Assembly (NCBI GenBank): GCA_024644945.1
Contig: JAHEGU010000001.1
Coordinates: forward strand, 1 to 64,000
Origin: Gammaproteobacteria bacterium
GTDB lineage: Bacteria > Pseudomonadota > Gammaproteobacteria > Arenicellales > Poriferihabitantaceae
Length of the DNA: 64,000 nucleotides
Direction: 5' to 3'
Position numbers and translations under genes: made by a program. Below, piece after piece: positions 1 through 11,411 of the stretch (position 1 is its first letter; every line of letters begins with the position of its first letter). The notes below the pieces were generated by a model. That model made no database searches. It was not told the origin of the DNA and saw only the letters and a list, made by a program, of their open reading frames with translations.

Positions 1-41
1 GTCAACGCCAGTGCGAGCATTAGCAGTTGCACAATCCGCAT
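1..41 (-). CDS. N-terminal fragment of a probable secreted protein, runs off the left edge
   Basis: An ATG on the minus strand at 41 opens a frame that reaches the window edge and reads MRIVQLLMLALAL, which looks like the start of a signal peptide (one Arg and then an unbroken hydrophobic run). Only 13 codons are visible, so neither function nor the reality of the gene can be settled. No strong ribosome binding site precedes it. Confidence 0.35.
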   Translation of the reverse strand, partial: MRIVQLLMLALAL

Positions 42-242
42 TTTATGTCCGACGGGTCTGGATTTAAACTTTAGGTCGCTTGCCCTTTGAGGGCAACTGC
101 CGATGTCATTTAGACTTCTCTCGTCCACAAACCATCCCCCATTTTTTTAACTACGAAGCAAACCATTTTCGCAGGTATGGTTAAAAGCCTGATCGTATTG
201 TTTTGCTTGCGCGAGTTATTGTGCTCAAATAGGCACATACAT

Positions 243-274
243 AATCCGGGTTCAGGCCCCCATCCGGATTTTTT
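243..274 (+). terminator. Terminator-like hairpin with T run
   Basis: AATCCGG (243-249) pairs with CCGGATT (264-270) and is followed by TTTT. The loop is about 14 nt, longer than usual. On the plus strand this has the shape of a rho-independent terminator, but no plus-strand gene ends just upstream inside the window. Confidence 0.4.
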
Positions 275-313
275 CTACGCTATAAAGATTAGTGCTCTAG
301 ACTCTTTTCTATA

Positions 314-351
314 AAGGTTTCTGTCTCCGATAGGAGACCTATAGAAACCTT
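314..351. repeat. Long imperfect inverted repeat
   Basis: AAGGTTTCT (314-322) pairs with AGAAACCTT (343-351), and inside it GTCTCC (323-328) pairs with GGAGAC (333-338) around a GATA loop. A four-base CTAT bulge on one side is the only break. It lies 28 bp beyond the stop of the minus-strand gene at 379, so it may end or stabilise that transcript, but neither strand shows a good T run after it. Confidence 0.6.
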
Positions 352-378
352 AGCGGCCGAAAATCTCGGCTGTTTTGT

Positions 379-750
379 TTAGAACAGAGCATCTACAGAA
401 TCTATGACCGGCAATCCTGTAGTAGCCTCACACGTGGTGGTCAAAAATTGCGCCCTTTTCTTAGCCGCCGCCACGGTCATAATTAACACATAGTTATTTC
501 TTTGATCATCGATGCTGATGTAAAACTGACGGACCTTACTCGTCGGCAATGGGTATGTAGCACTACCCGGACATCCATTGATATTGTCGATGTCCTTACT
601 CAAGCTGACTACAGCATAGGTGCCGTGACTTTCGATGTGTTTGATAAATGTCTTTGGAGTAGAATGTGGAGCCGCCGCGGAAGCAGAGACTGCGAATGCT
701 GCTAGGGCCCCCCCCAAGATAAAACGAAGCTTATTATTTAAAAAACTCAT
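379..750 (-). CDS. Small secreted hypothetical protein
   Basis: A 123-residue protein with a clear Sec signal peptide: Lys/Arg at the start, a hydrophobic core at about residues 10-25, and a likely cut after ASA near residue 24-25. The mature part of about 98 residues has two Cys (in NGCPGS and TTTCEA) that could form a disulphide in the periplasm. An AAGGGGA ribosome binding site stands just before the ATG, which supports the start. I do not recognise a family. It sits alone, divergent from the dehydrogenase at 1489 and separated from it by over 700 bp. Confidence 0.75.
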   Translation of the reverse strand: MSFLNNKLRFILGGALAAFAVSASAAAPHSTPKTFIKHIESHGTYAVVSLSKDIDNINGCPGSATYPLPTSKVRQFYISIDDQRNNYVLIMTVAAAKKRAQFLTTTCEATTGLPVIDSVDALF

Positions 751-1488
751 GATTTCCCCTTATTTAGTATTTAGTCATGAATGGTGGATTCTGATTCAAC
801 TTTATTTTTAATGCAAGCACTAAAAATTCACCTTACTAAATTAAGTGAGATCGCTTTTATGCATAGAGAGCACCTCCTCGTTTAGAATATTTCTTAAATA
901 TATCAATACTTTATTTTCATGTGGTCACAACATAAGTAAACTACAAACTTAATCGCTGGCCGATCCATTCTCGCTGAAAATTAAATTTGTGTGCCATTTG
1001 AAACGGTGAATTTGAGACACAATATTTCACTTAATGTCAATACTTAAGAAACTAGTTTAACTTTAGTATTACTTTTAGAGATCAGATTCTTGTAGACAAC
1101 TATTATTTGGCCACATCTGTCCTGCATTAAGAACGCAATGCTAACTTTAGCGCGTTCCATCTAATGTAACCAGTCTGAACCAGCTCCTGCTCAGCCTCGA
1201 ACTCAGCACCCAACTTCAACGAGACTCCAATATCAATGAGCAGCGCATCTCGCACCCACTAACGCAACATTAAACCTAACAGTTTTTCTAAAACGTGAGT
1301 TCGCTACAGAGCCAAAGTACGTTACCAATCGTTGAAAGATTTATTCTGAATGCAGTCAATTATTCTGGCCAAATCAATCTGCCCTAGTGCCCAGTGCAAT
1401 AGTCCCTAAGTATCCCGGAAATGCCCTTAACTAGCGGGTGATATTGCGGTAAAGTGCAAAGTCCTTAACCAATGTAAGTGGTCTCAGA
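751..1488. other. Long intergenic region, possible gene remnant
   Basis: About 740 bp with many stops in all frames, and AT-rich in its first half. It must hold the promoters of the divergent genes at 750 and 1489, but I cannot place them. One minus-strand frame at 1127-1258 stays open for 43 codons and ends in a protein-like run (GAEFEAEQELVQTGYIRWN). It has no start codon with a ribosome binding site and may be the tail of a decayed gene. I see nothing else here. Confidence 0.45.
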
Positions 1489-2364
1489 ATGAAAGTTTCG
1501 TTTCTTGGACTTGGCGTGATGGGCTATCCGATGGCAGGTCACCTTGCGAGTAATGGCTATGATGTCTGTGTATACAACCGAACCACCTCCAAAGCAGAAA
1601 AGTGGGTCGACGAACATAATGGTCAATTTGCCAAAACACCCTCGGAGGCCGCAAAAGCCGCTGACTTTGTGTTCTGTTGTGTGGGCAACGATGATGACTT
1701 GCGCAGCGTTACCGTTGGCCCCAGGGGAGCATTCGAAAGTATGCAGCAAGGCGCCGTTTTCATTGACCATACTACTGCTTCCGCCAATGTTGCCCGCGAA
1801 CTGTTCGCCGCGGCCAAAGAAAAGGGCTTTGAGTTTCTCGACGCGCCCGTATCCGGCGGCCAGGCAGGAGCAGAGAATGGTGTTCTAACGGTAATGATCG
1901 GCGGTGAACAATCTGCTTTCGAAAAAGCTAAACCGTTAATCGATAGCTTTGCCCAGGCGGCAATGTTGATGGGCGACGCAGGTGCCGGGCAACTCACAAA
2001 AATGGTCAACCAGATTTGTATTGCTGGGCTTGTACAAGGACTGTCCGAGGGCCTTGCGTTTGCGGTAAATGCTGATCTTGATGGAATGAAAGTATTTGAT
2101 GTGATTTCCAAAGGCGCTGCGGGTTCCTGGCAGATGGTGAACCGTCATGAAACCATGCTAAATAACGAATTCAATTTCGGCTTCGCGGTGGACTGGATGC
2201 GCAAAGACCTGGGCCTTTGCATAGAAGAAGCGACAAGAAATGGTTCTGATCTGCCCGTCGCAAAAATAGTCGACGGTTACTATAAGGAAGTTCAGGAAGC
2301 CGGTGGAAACCGATTCGACACGTCAAGCCTGGTTACCCGATTACATCGAAAAGACTTGGATTAA
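1489..2364 (+). CDS. NAD(P)-dependent beta-hydroxyacid dehydrogenase (3-hydroxyisobutyrate dehydrogenase / glyoxylate reductase family)
   Basis: A 291-residue cytosolic oxidoreductase of the usual family length. The Rossmann nucleotide-binding motif GLGVMG is at residues 7-12. The substrate-binding DAPVSGG lies near residue 118, the catalytic Lys lies in GAGQLTKMVNQ near residue 170, and the KD motif in DWMRKDLG is near residue 235. All family residues are present, so it should be active on a small 3-hydroxyacid or semialdehyde such as hydroxyisobutyrate, tartronate semialdehyde or succinate semialdehyde. The sequence alone does not fix the substrate. The methyltransferase at 2366 follows one base after the stop, so the two are probably co-transcribed. 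Confidence 0.88.
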   Translation: MKVSFLGLGVMGYPMAGHLASNGYDVCVYNRTTSKAEKWVDEHNGQFAKTPSEAAKAADFVFCCVGNDDDLRSVTVGPRGAFESMQQGAVFIDHTTASANVARELFAAAKEKGFEFLDAPVSGGQAGAENGVLTVMIGGEQSAFEKAKPLIDSFAQAAMLMGDAGAGQLTKMVNQICIAGLVQGLSEGLAFAVNADLDGMKVFDVISKGAAGSWQMVNRHETMLNNEFNFGFAVDWMRKDLGLCIEEATRNGSDLPVAKIVDGYYKEVQEAGGNRFDTSSLVTRLHRKDLD

Positions 2365-2365
2365 A

Positions 2366-3166
2366 ATGAAAATCAAGTCACTGGTTCGTGACGCTTTAGA
2401 AGGGGCGATCAATATAGCCGGTTATGATGTGGAGTTTGCCAAGAAAGGGGTACGCGAGCTTACTGCTGTCGACAAAAAGGTATGGGAACCGTTTTGCCGA
2501 GAAATTGATCGAGTCCGTCTTTACCAGCAGGCAATGGATATCACCAACATGTGGGATACTGATAATTTCCCCCGCCAGTTACGATTCGATAGTCTGCAAC
2601 AAACCATCCAGCATGTGCTGCAACACAATATTGCAGGCGACTTTGCTGAATGCGGTTGCTGGAAGGGTTTGTCGGCGTACATCACCTGCCACTACATCTC
2701 AGAATATGGCGGCGGTAGAGAGTTTCATATCTTTGACTCGTTTGAAGGCGGCCTTTCCGACAAAACGGATCAAGACGACAATTTGAGATATCAGCTTTCT
2801 GAACAAGAAATCGTTGAAGAAAAGCTGCACTTTGCCTCCACAGAATCGCACATACACACTGCATTGGAAGGACATGACAACTACCATCTTTACAAAGGCT
2901 GGATACCGGAGCGCTTCGAGGAAGTAATCGACACACAATTTGCATTTGTGAATATCGATGTGGATCTTTATCAGCCTACCAAAGATAGCGTAGAATTTTT
3001 CTTTCCAAGGCTGAGTTCGGGGGGCATTGTGGTCTGCGACGATTACAATATGTCTCAGTTTCCTGGGGCGAAATCAGCCATAGACGAGTTTCTTCACGAT
3101 AATTCCGGCCAGGTGCAATATTTCTACGAAGTTCCAATGGGCGGATGTATCATCATCAAGCGTTGA
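2366..3166 (+). CDS. TylF/macrocin-O-methyltransferase-like SAM-dependent methyltransferase
   Basis: A 266-residue class I methyltransferase of the TylF family. The SAM-binding loop reads FAECGCWKG near residue 105. It is followed by FHIFDSFEG and the metal-binding-type segment NIDVDLYQPT with GGIVVCDDY. Family members methylate sugar hydroxyls in macrolides and surface glycans. I take the ATG at 2366, one base after the dehydrogenase stop. An in-frame upstream ATG at 2303 would overlap the dehydrogenase by 62 bp and adds residues unlike the family. The substrate is unknown. A second family member is at 36382. Confidence 0.85.
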   Translation: MKIKSLVRDALEGAINIAGYDVEFAKKGVRELTAVDKKVWEPFCREIDRVRLYQQAMDITNMWDTDNFPRQLRFDSLQQTIQHVLQHNIAGDFAECGCWKGLSAYITCHYISEYGGGREFHIFDSFEGGLSDKTDQDDNLRYQLSEQEIVEEKLHFASTESHIHTALEGHDNYHLYKGWIPERFEEVIDTQFAFVNIDVDLYQPTKDSVEFFFPRLSSGGIVVCDDYNMSQFPGAKSAIDEFLHDNSGQVQYFYEVPMGGCIIIKR

Positions 3167-3217
3167 TAGCAGCTCTCCATTTTTGGTTGTGTAAGTGGTG
3201 CCAGAGATACCCGGAAA

Positions 3218-3838
3218 ATGCATTCAAACATTAGCGCACTCGTATTCGACCTCGGCGGAGTACTGGTCGAACTAAACCATCAAAAAGTTAACGTCCCCTG
3301 GTTCAATAACCAACTGAGTGCGAAGGCAAACTGGCATCAATGGCTTACATCCCCGCTTTCCCAGCAATTTGAGCGAGGGCAAATTTCTCCATCTGAATTT
3401 GCCCAGAGGTATATCAGGGACAACGATATACAGATGGAAAGTGCAGATTTTCTTGAGCATTTCAGGAGCTGGGTCATCGGATTCTATCCGGGTGCTTTTG
3501 CGCTCCTAAAACAACTCTCGCAGCATTACCCTATTGCCGTATTTTCAAATGTGACTGCGGTTCACTGGCCACCACTCTATGCGCAAATGCAGGATAGTGG
3601 ATCAGTGAGTTACTTCTTTGCCTCTTTTGAGCTAGGGATGGCCAAACCAGATCCCGCTTCATTCGAACACGTGGCCAACATGATGGGGCATGATCCTGGG
3701 GAAATCCTGTTTGTTGATGACAATCCGATTAATGTGGAGGGTGCACGTCTAACCGGATTTCAAGCAGAGATAGTGCCAGGATTCGATCAAATTGCCCCTG
3801 CACTCGCTAAGCATTCAATCCAACTTGGTTCTCAATGA
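3218..3838 (+). CDS. HAD-superfamily hydrolase, YihX-like
   Basis: A 206-residue HAD phosphatase of subfamily IA. Motif I is FDLGGVLVE, where the nucleophile Asp is kept and the second Asp is Gly, as is usual in the YihX and epoxide-hydrolase-N-domain branch. Motif II is FSNVT, motif III Lys lies in GMAKPDP, and motif IV is FVDDNPIN. The likely reaction is dephosphorylation of a small sugar phosphate such as glucose-1-phosphate or FMN, but the cap region does not allow a firm choice. It converges on the atp operon terminator. Confidence 0.85.
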   Translation: MHSNISALVFDLGGVLVELNHQKVNVPWFNNQLSAKANWHQWLTSPLSQQFERGQISPSEFAQRYIRDNDIQMESADFLEHFRSWVIGFYPGAFALLKQLSQHYPIAVFSNVTAVHWPPLYAQMQDSGSVSYFFASFELGMAKPDPASFEHVANMMGHDPGEILFVDDNPINVEGARLTGFQAEIVPGFDQIAPALAKHSIQLGSQ

Positions 3839-4037
3839 ACCACATGATCAGCGAGCTCTTGCTCCGAGGGTGTTTCTAACATCGGTCACTGTGACCACAA
3901 ACGCAAGATCCACACCTGCAAGTCTATGATTGGCGCCGATTGTAATCTTGCCATTTTTAACTTCCGTCACTCGAAAGTGTAGGACGTTTCCACTAGGGCT
4001 CTTATTATCTCTTGATGATTTGTCGTTGCTTAAAGTA

Positions 4038-4060
4038 AAAACGCCCGTAAACGGGCGTTA
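4038..4060 (-). terminator. Terminator of the atp operon
   Basis: AACGCCCG (4040-4047) and CGGGCGTT (4052-4059) form a perfect 8-bp stem around TAAA. Read on the minus strand, the stem is followed by TTTTAC, a short T run, 27 bp past the atpC stop. This is a rho-independent terminator for the minus-strand atp genes. Confidence 0.85.
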
Positions 4061-4085
4061 TCGAAGTCCTACTTATTGCCAGAGT

Positions 4086-4505
4086 CTATTTTTTCAGTTT
4101 ACGCAGCTTCTCTATGGATCGTATCTGGGCAATGGTGCTGGCGAGTTCAGCCTGGGCCTGGGCATAGTCCATTTCAGAGGCGGCATCTTCGAGTGCCTCT
4201 TCCGCCAATTTCTTGGCCTCGAGCGCCGCAGTTTCATCTAGGTCATGTCCGCGCACAGCGGTATCAGATAGCACCGTCACATGATGAGGCTGCACTTCCA
4301 GTATTCCCCCCGATACGAAGATAAATTCTTCTTCGCCATCCTCTTTGACCACCCTCACGTCTCCAGGATTTAGCCTGGTGATCAGTGGCGTATGCCCGGG
4401 GGCAATACCAAGCTCGCCAACTTCGCCGGGAGCAAAGACCATGGTGCCTTTGCCGGACCAGATTTCCTGTTCCGCGCTGACGATATCTACCTGAATCGTT
4501 GCCAT
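4086..4505 (-). CDS. atpC: ATP synthase F1 epsilon subunit
   Basis: A 139-residue epsilon subunit, the usual length. The N-terminal beta-sandwich (residues 1-85, with [19 protein letters not shown] and [12 protein letters not shown]) is followed by a helical hairpin rich in Ala and Glu. The subunit joins gamma to the c-ring in the rotor and can block ATP hydrolysis through its C-terminal helices. It is the last gene of the atp operon, 31 bp after atpD, and a hairpin terminator follows it. Confidence 0.97.
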   Translation of the reverse strand: MATIQVDIVSAEQEIWSGKGTMVFAPGEVGELGIAPGHTPLITRLNPGDVRVVKEDGEEEFIFVSGGILEVQPHHVTVLSDTAVRGHDLDETAALEAKKLAEEALEDAASEMDYAQAQAELASTIAQIRSIEKLRKLKK

Positions 4506-4536
4506 AGTTGCGACCTTAAAGTAGTCAGTGTCCGCT

Positions 4537-5976
<1,440 letters not shown>

Positions 5977-5983
5977 TTAGGGT

Positions 5984-6847
5984 CTAAACCGCCGCCGCGC
6001 CGCCAACGATTTCTGAAAGTTCCTGCGTAATTGCTGCCTGACGTGCCTTGTTGTAGACCAACTGCAATTCATCGATCAGCTTGCCCGCATTGTCGGTTGC
6101 AGACTTCATTGCCACCATTCTCGCCGCCTGTTCACAGGCATTGTTGTCTGCAACAGCCTGGTACACCAGCGACTCGATGTAGCGCGTCATCAGGGTATCA
6201 ATGATTTCCTGCGCCTCACGCTCGTATATATAGTCCCAGTGATGCTGGGTCTCCACTTCCTCGCTCGGAATAATGGGGATCAGCTGCTCGATGGTCGGCT
6301 TCTGGGTCATGGTGTTAACGAAGTCGTTATACACCACGAATAAGCGATCGATCTTACCTTCGACATAATCGTCCATCATTATCTTGATTGCGCCAACCAG
6401 CAGCTCCAGTTGAGGTGTATCCCCAATGTCAGTTGCTTCGCTTACAACATTTGCCCCATAACGTTTGAAGAATGCGCTGGCTTTCTTGCCAATCACACAA
6501 ACGTTCATTTTTACTCCCTTGTCATTCCAATCCGACATTGCCACAACCAGTTTTCTGAACAGGTTACTGTTGAGACCGCCACAGAGTCCTCGATCACTCG
6601 AAACCACAATATAGCCAACGGTAGTAACCTGCTCTCGATCAGAAAGATAGGGATGCTTATATTCGGCACTGGCGCTGGCCGTGTGGGCCACCACATTGCG
6701 CATTCTACGTGCATAAGGCCGGGCCATTTGCATTCGCTCCTGGGCCCTCCGCATTTTACTTGCCGCCACCATCTCCATCGCTTTGGTAATCTTACGCGTA
6801 CTACCAATACTCTTGATCTGGGTGCGGATTTCTTTAGCGCCTGCCAT
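5984..6847 (-). CDS. atpG: ATP synthase F1 gamma subunit
   Basis: A 287-residue central-stalk subunit. The conserved N-terminal helix ([32 protein letters not shown]) and the C-terminal helix ([15 protein letters not shown]) that together form the rotating coiled coil are both present. The middle Rossmann-like domain has [11 protein letters not shown]. Length and order (after atpA, before atpD) are standard. Confidence 0.98.
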   Translation of the reverse strand: MAGAKEIRTQIKSIGSTRKITKAMEMVAASKMRRAQERMQMARPYARRMRNVVAHTASASAEYKHPYLSDREQVTTVGYIVVSSDRGLCGGLNSNLFRKLVVAMSDWNDKGVKMNVCVIGKKASAFFKRYGANVVSEATDIGDTPQLELLVGAIKIMMDDYVEGKIDRLFVVYNDFVNTMTQKPTIEQLIPIIPSEEVETQHHWDYIYEREAQEIIDTLMTRYIESLVYQAVADNNACEQAARMVAMKSATDNAGKLIDELQLVYNKARQAAITQELSEIVGGAAAV

Positions 6848-6874
6848 GTTTCTATCTCTTGTTAGTCCGCGTGA

Positions 6875-8422
6875 TTACCAGCTTCCATTCTGCTTGAAGT
6901 CTTCGATAGCAGCTCTCATTTTTTCCACTACTTCATCGCTGTACTTCGCTTCCGCATTAATTTCGTCAATCATTGCACCGTGGTTAGACTTTACATACGC
7001 CTGCATGGCCGATTCAAAATCAACCACCTTGCCCACCTCCACATCATCCAGCATGCCTTCGTTCACGGCGTACAGCGACAATGCCATTTCAGCCACTGAC
7101 ATGGGCTGATATTGAGGCTGTTTCATCAGCTCCATGACGCGTTCACCGCGCTCCAGCTGTTTTCTGGTCGCTTCATCCAGGTCAGAAGCGAATTGCGAGA
7201 ACGCCGCAAGTTCACGGTACTGGGCCAGAGCCAGACGAATACCGCCACCCAGCTTCTTTATAATACTGGTCTGTGCCGCGCCACCTACTCGGGACACCGA
7301 TAGTCCGGCATTGATTGCCGGTCGGATTCCAGCATTAAACAGGTCGGATTCCAGAAAGATCTGGCCGTCAGTAATAGAGATAACGTTTGTCGGTACGAAC
7401 GCAGAGACGTCACCAGCCTGGGTTTCGATCACAGGAAGAGCGGTCAGAGAACCGGTCTTACCTTTGACCTCACCATTGGTGAGCTTTTCCACCTCTTGCT
7501 CATTAATCCGTGCACCACGCTCGAGTAAACGAGAGTGAAGATAAAAAACGTCGCCTGGGAATGCTTCCCGACCTGGCGGTCGTCGCAGCAACAGTGAAAT
7601 CTGACGGTAGGCAACAGCCTGCTTACTCAGGTCATCATAGATAATCAGGGCATCTTCCCCTTTGTCACGGAAGTACTCTCCCATGGTACAGCCAGAATAA
7701 GGTGCGATGAACTGCTCAGCGGCGGAGTTCGATGCAGAGGCCGCAACAACAATAGTGTGGTCCATCGCACCGTGTTCTTCCAGCTTGCGCACTACCGCCG
7801 CAATACTGGATGCCTTTTGACCGATAGCCACATAGATGCACTTGATCCCTGTGCCACGCTGATTGATGATAGCGTCGATGGCCACTGCGGTTTTACCGGT
7901 CTGTCGGTCGCCGATAATGAGTTCGCGTTGTCCGCGACCGATGGGCACCATGGAGTCGATTGACTTGAGGCCTGTCTGTACCGGTTGATCTACCGACTTA
8001 CGCGCAATTACACCTGGCGCGACTTTCTCAATGGGCGAGTTACCCGCATAGTCAATGGCACCCTTACCGTCGATAGGGCGACCAAGCGCATCTACCACCC
8101 GACCAAGAAGCCCTTCACCGATAGGCACTTCGAGAATCCGCCCGGTACATTTTACCGTGTCGCCTTCTGATAGATGCTTGTAATCTCCTAACACTACCGC
8201 TCCCACTGAATCCTGCTCCAGGTTCAGTGCCAGGCCGAAGGTGTTGCCAGGGAATTCAAGCATCTCTCCCTGCATGGCTTCTGAAAGCCCGTGAATACGC
8301 ACGATACCGTCGGTCAACATCACGATGGTACCTTCGGTACGTGCCTCGGCCCCGGCTTCAAAATTTTTGATTCGGTCCTTGATCAGCTCACTGATTTCGG
8401 AAGGATTCAATTGGATCGACAT
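6875..8422 (-). CDS. atpA: ATP synthase F1 alpha subunit
   Basis: A 515-residue regulatory nucleotide-binding subunit of F1. The P-loop GDRQTGKT is near residue 169, and the arginine-finger region [12 protein letters not shown]-type segment (here [14 protein letters not shown]) is near residue 370. It alternates with beta subunits in the hexamer. The start [15 protein letters not shown] matches the family. Confidence 0.99.
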   Translation of the reverse strand: MSIQLNPSEISELIKDRIKNFEAGAEARTEGTIVMLTDGIVRIHGLSEAMQGEMLEFPGNTFGLALNLEQDSVGAVVLGDYKHLSEGDTVKCTGRILEVPIGEGLLGRVVDALGRPIDGKGAIDYAGNSPIEKVAPGVIARKSVDQPVQTGLKSIDSMVPIGRGQRELIIGDRQTGKTAVAIDAIINQRGTGIKCIYVAIGQKASSIAAVVRKLEEHGAMDHTIVVAASASNSAAEQFIAPYSGCTMGEYFRDKGEDALIIYDDLSKQAVAYRQISLLLRRPPGREAFPGDVFYLHSRLLERGARINEQEVEKLTNGEVKGKTGSLTALPVIETQAGDVSAFVPTNVISITDGQIFLESDLFNAGIRPAINAGLSVSRVGGAAQTSIIKKLGGGIRLALAQYRELAAFSQFASDLDEATRKQLERGERVMELMKQPQYQPMSVAEMALSLYAVNEGMLDDVEVGKVVDFESAMQAYVKSNHGAMIDEINAEAKYSDEVVEKMRAAIEDFKQNGSW

Positions 8423-8454
8423 TTGTATGGTTCCTCTGGATCAGGTGAATGGCC

Positions 8455-8991
8455 TTAAGCGGCCACCGCACCTACAAGTTGTTCAAGTTGTGCTTTGACT
8501 GAGCCGTCAACAACCCAGTCGCCAGCACGGATTACGGCACCGCCTATAAGATCCTCATCCACTTCAAAGTTAAGCTTGACGCTGCGTCCGAGTTTAGACT
8601 GAAGAGCCGTGGAAAACGCTTGACGCTGGATGTCATCAATCGGCGTGGCGGTGATCATATCAGCCTCGATAACGCTTTCTGCCTCAGCACGTTTCTCTGC
8701 ATACACCTCAGCAATGTCCGGCAACACATTAACCCGATCATTTCTTACCAGCAGCTTGATCAAGTTGACTGCGTCGGCAGAAATATTTTCGCCACAGATA
8801 TCAAGGATCAGGCTGATCTGCTGATCATTGCCGAACGCCGGGTTTTTAAGCAGCTCGACCATATTACTGTCAGCTGCAATATTGGCGAGCAAGCTCAGCT
8901 GATCTCCCCAGCCCACAAAGTCATTACTGTCCCGGGCAAGCTCAAAAACAGCCTGCGCATAGGGCCTGGCGATATTAGTTAAATCGGACAT
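8455..8991 (-). CDS. atpH: ATP synthase F1 delta subunit
   Basis: A 178-residue peripheral-stalk subunit. The N-terminal helical bundle starts TNIARPYAQAVFELA, and the C-terminal part has the family motif DEDLIGGAVIRAGDWVVDGSV. It links the b subunits to the top of F1. It lies 12 bp after atpF. Confidence 0.97.
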   Translation of the reverse strand: MSDLTNIARPYAQAVFELARDSNDFVGWGDQLSLLANIAADSNMVELLKNPAFGNDQQISLILDICGENISADAVNLIKLLVRNDRVNVLPDIAEVYAEKRAEAESVIEADMITATPIDDIQRQAFSTALQSKLGRSVKLNFEVDEDLIGGAVIRAGDWVVDGSVKAQLEQLVGAVAA

Positions 8992-9003
8992 TTGACAGTA
9001 CCT

Positions 9004-9474
9004 TTACAGCTTGGCTGCCAGCTGGTTAAGCAAATCTGCGTGGGCGCTGGCATCGACTTCACGTCTCAGAATCTGACGCGCGCCATCCACGGCGAGTTCT
9101 CCAACCTGGGCACGCAACGATTCGCGTGCCTTGTTAAGCTCGGTCTGAATCTCCTCCTGAGCCGCGGCAACGATTCGCTCTCCTTCTGTACGAGCCTTGG
9201 TTCTTGATTCTTCTACCAGCTCAGTGCCGTGTTTCTCCGCTTTACTAATGATCTCGGAGGCCTGAGATTTGGCATCTGCAATATGCTGCTCCGCCGTTTT
9301 CAGCCCTTCTTCTTCGGCTCTCTGCCCTTTCTCGGCAGCAGCCAAACCATCAGCAATGGTGGTTTTACGTTCGTTGATCGCGTCAATAATGAAGCCCCAT
9401 ACGAACTTTTTACTAAACCACACAAATATAACGAAGAACACCATCTGCCAGAGAAGGGTGACGTTAATATTCAT
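9004..9474 (-). CDS. atpF: ATP synthase F0 b subunit
   Basis: A 156-residue protein with one N-terminal membrane helix (about residues 5-27, LLWQMVFFVIFVWFSKKFVW) followed by a long charged helix that dimerises in the peripheral stalk. The usual gammaproteobacterial length is 156. It is followed closely by atpH and preceded by atpE with a 100-bp gap. Confidence 0.97.
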   Translation of the reverse strand: MNINVTLLWQMVFFVIFVWFSKKFVWGFIIDAINERKTTIADGLAAAEKGQRAEEEGLKTAEQHIADAKSQASEIISKAEKHGTELVEESRTKARTEGERIVAAAQEEIQTELNKARESLRAQVGELAVDGARQILRREVDASAHADLLNQLAAKL

Positions 9475-9574
9475 CTTGGATTACCTGTTGATTACAGCGA
9501 TTGATCGACTGCTGCCATCGGACCAGACTCTTGCCTGCTTACCGATACGCAACCGACAACGACAGTCTGCCAGC

Positions 9575-9853
<279 letters not shown>

Positions 9854-9887
9854 TTAAAAGTTTTTACTGTCCTGATTCCGGCCCAAC

Positions 9888-10769
<882 letters not shown>

Positions 10770-10785
10770 TCAGTAACTTTTCTAT

Positions 10786-11232
10786 TCAGCTCGGTTTGGC
10801 AGTAACCCAGATCAGCGCAAGCTGAGTAACCATATAACCCGATACCACAAATATGGGCTCCAGGCCCAGTGCGACAAGGCCAATGGCCAAGCCTCCACCC
10901 ACAATCAGGAGCTTGTTCAACAGCCCCATATAGACCGGCAACATCGCAAATTGCGGCGTTTTCATTGCCGCCTTAGCCGAACGACTGACGCTCCTTTTGG
11001 AGAGCATCGTATTCACCATGCCGAGCAGGGCGCCGTAGACACAGCTGATCACACTTAAAGTGCTCTGGCTTAATCCTTGCTGGTGCCCGCTGCTAATGAC
11101 CGAGTAGCCGCAGACCAGCACGACCAACATGACTGTTAAGCAAGCCTGCAGTAACAAAGCCCGCTTGGCAGTGTGTTCTAAAGGCTCATCGCTGCGTAAA
11201 GTGTTTCGGTCTGAAGCCAAGCTGGACCCCAC
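10786..11232 (-). CDS. atpI: ATP synthase assembly protein I
   Basis: A 148-residue membrane protein with four hydrophobic segments after a polar N-terminus. AtpI helps c-ring assembly and magnesium supply and is poorly conserved, so the call rests mainly on position as first gene of the atp operon and on topology. The 179 bp between it and parB should hold the atp promoter, though I cannot place it with confidence. Confidence 0.85.
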   Translation of the reverse strand: MGSSLASDRNTLRSDEPLEHTAKRALLLQACLTVMLVVLVCGYSVISSGHQQGLSQSTLSVISCVYGALLGMVNTMLSKRSVSRSAKAAMKTPQFAMLPVYMGLLNKLLIVGGGLAIGLVALGLEPIFVVSGYMVTQLALIWVTAKPS

Positions 11233-11411
11233 TTTTGAGGCGGCGAATTATAAAGTTTCGACTGGTGGGGGTCAACCAAACCCCACCGGTCCTTTTGGCA
11301 CCGTCTGTGATTGCTGGATTTTGACACAAAACCTTGAAATAAAGGAATTTTCGCGAATATTGACGGCTCGACGTGAGGGCCAACGTTCCACCAATGTCGT
11401 ACCCCGCGCCA

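Larger units (their letters stand above)
42..378. other. Non-coding stretch with two inverted repeats
   Basis: I see no gene here. It holds a terminator-like hairpin at 243-274 and a longer near-perfect hairpin at 314-351, both listed separately. The rest is unremarkable intergenic sequence between a minus-strand gene leaving the window and the stop codon of the small secreted protein at 379. Confidence 0.6.

Noticed and set aside
1623-2111. Open frame of 162 codons on the minus strand
   Set aside because: It lies antisense inside the intact dehydrogenase gene, with shadow-type composition rich in Ser, Pro and Ala.
6410-6865. Open frame of 151 codons on the plus strand
   Set aside because: It is antisense to the highly conserved atpG gene and has no family resemblance.
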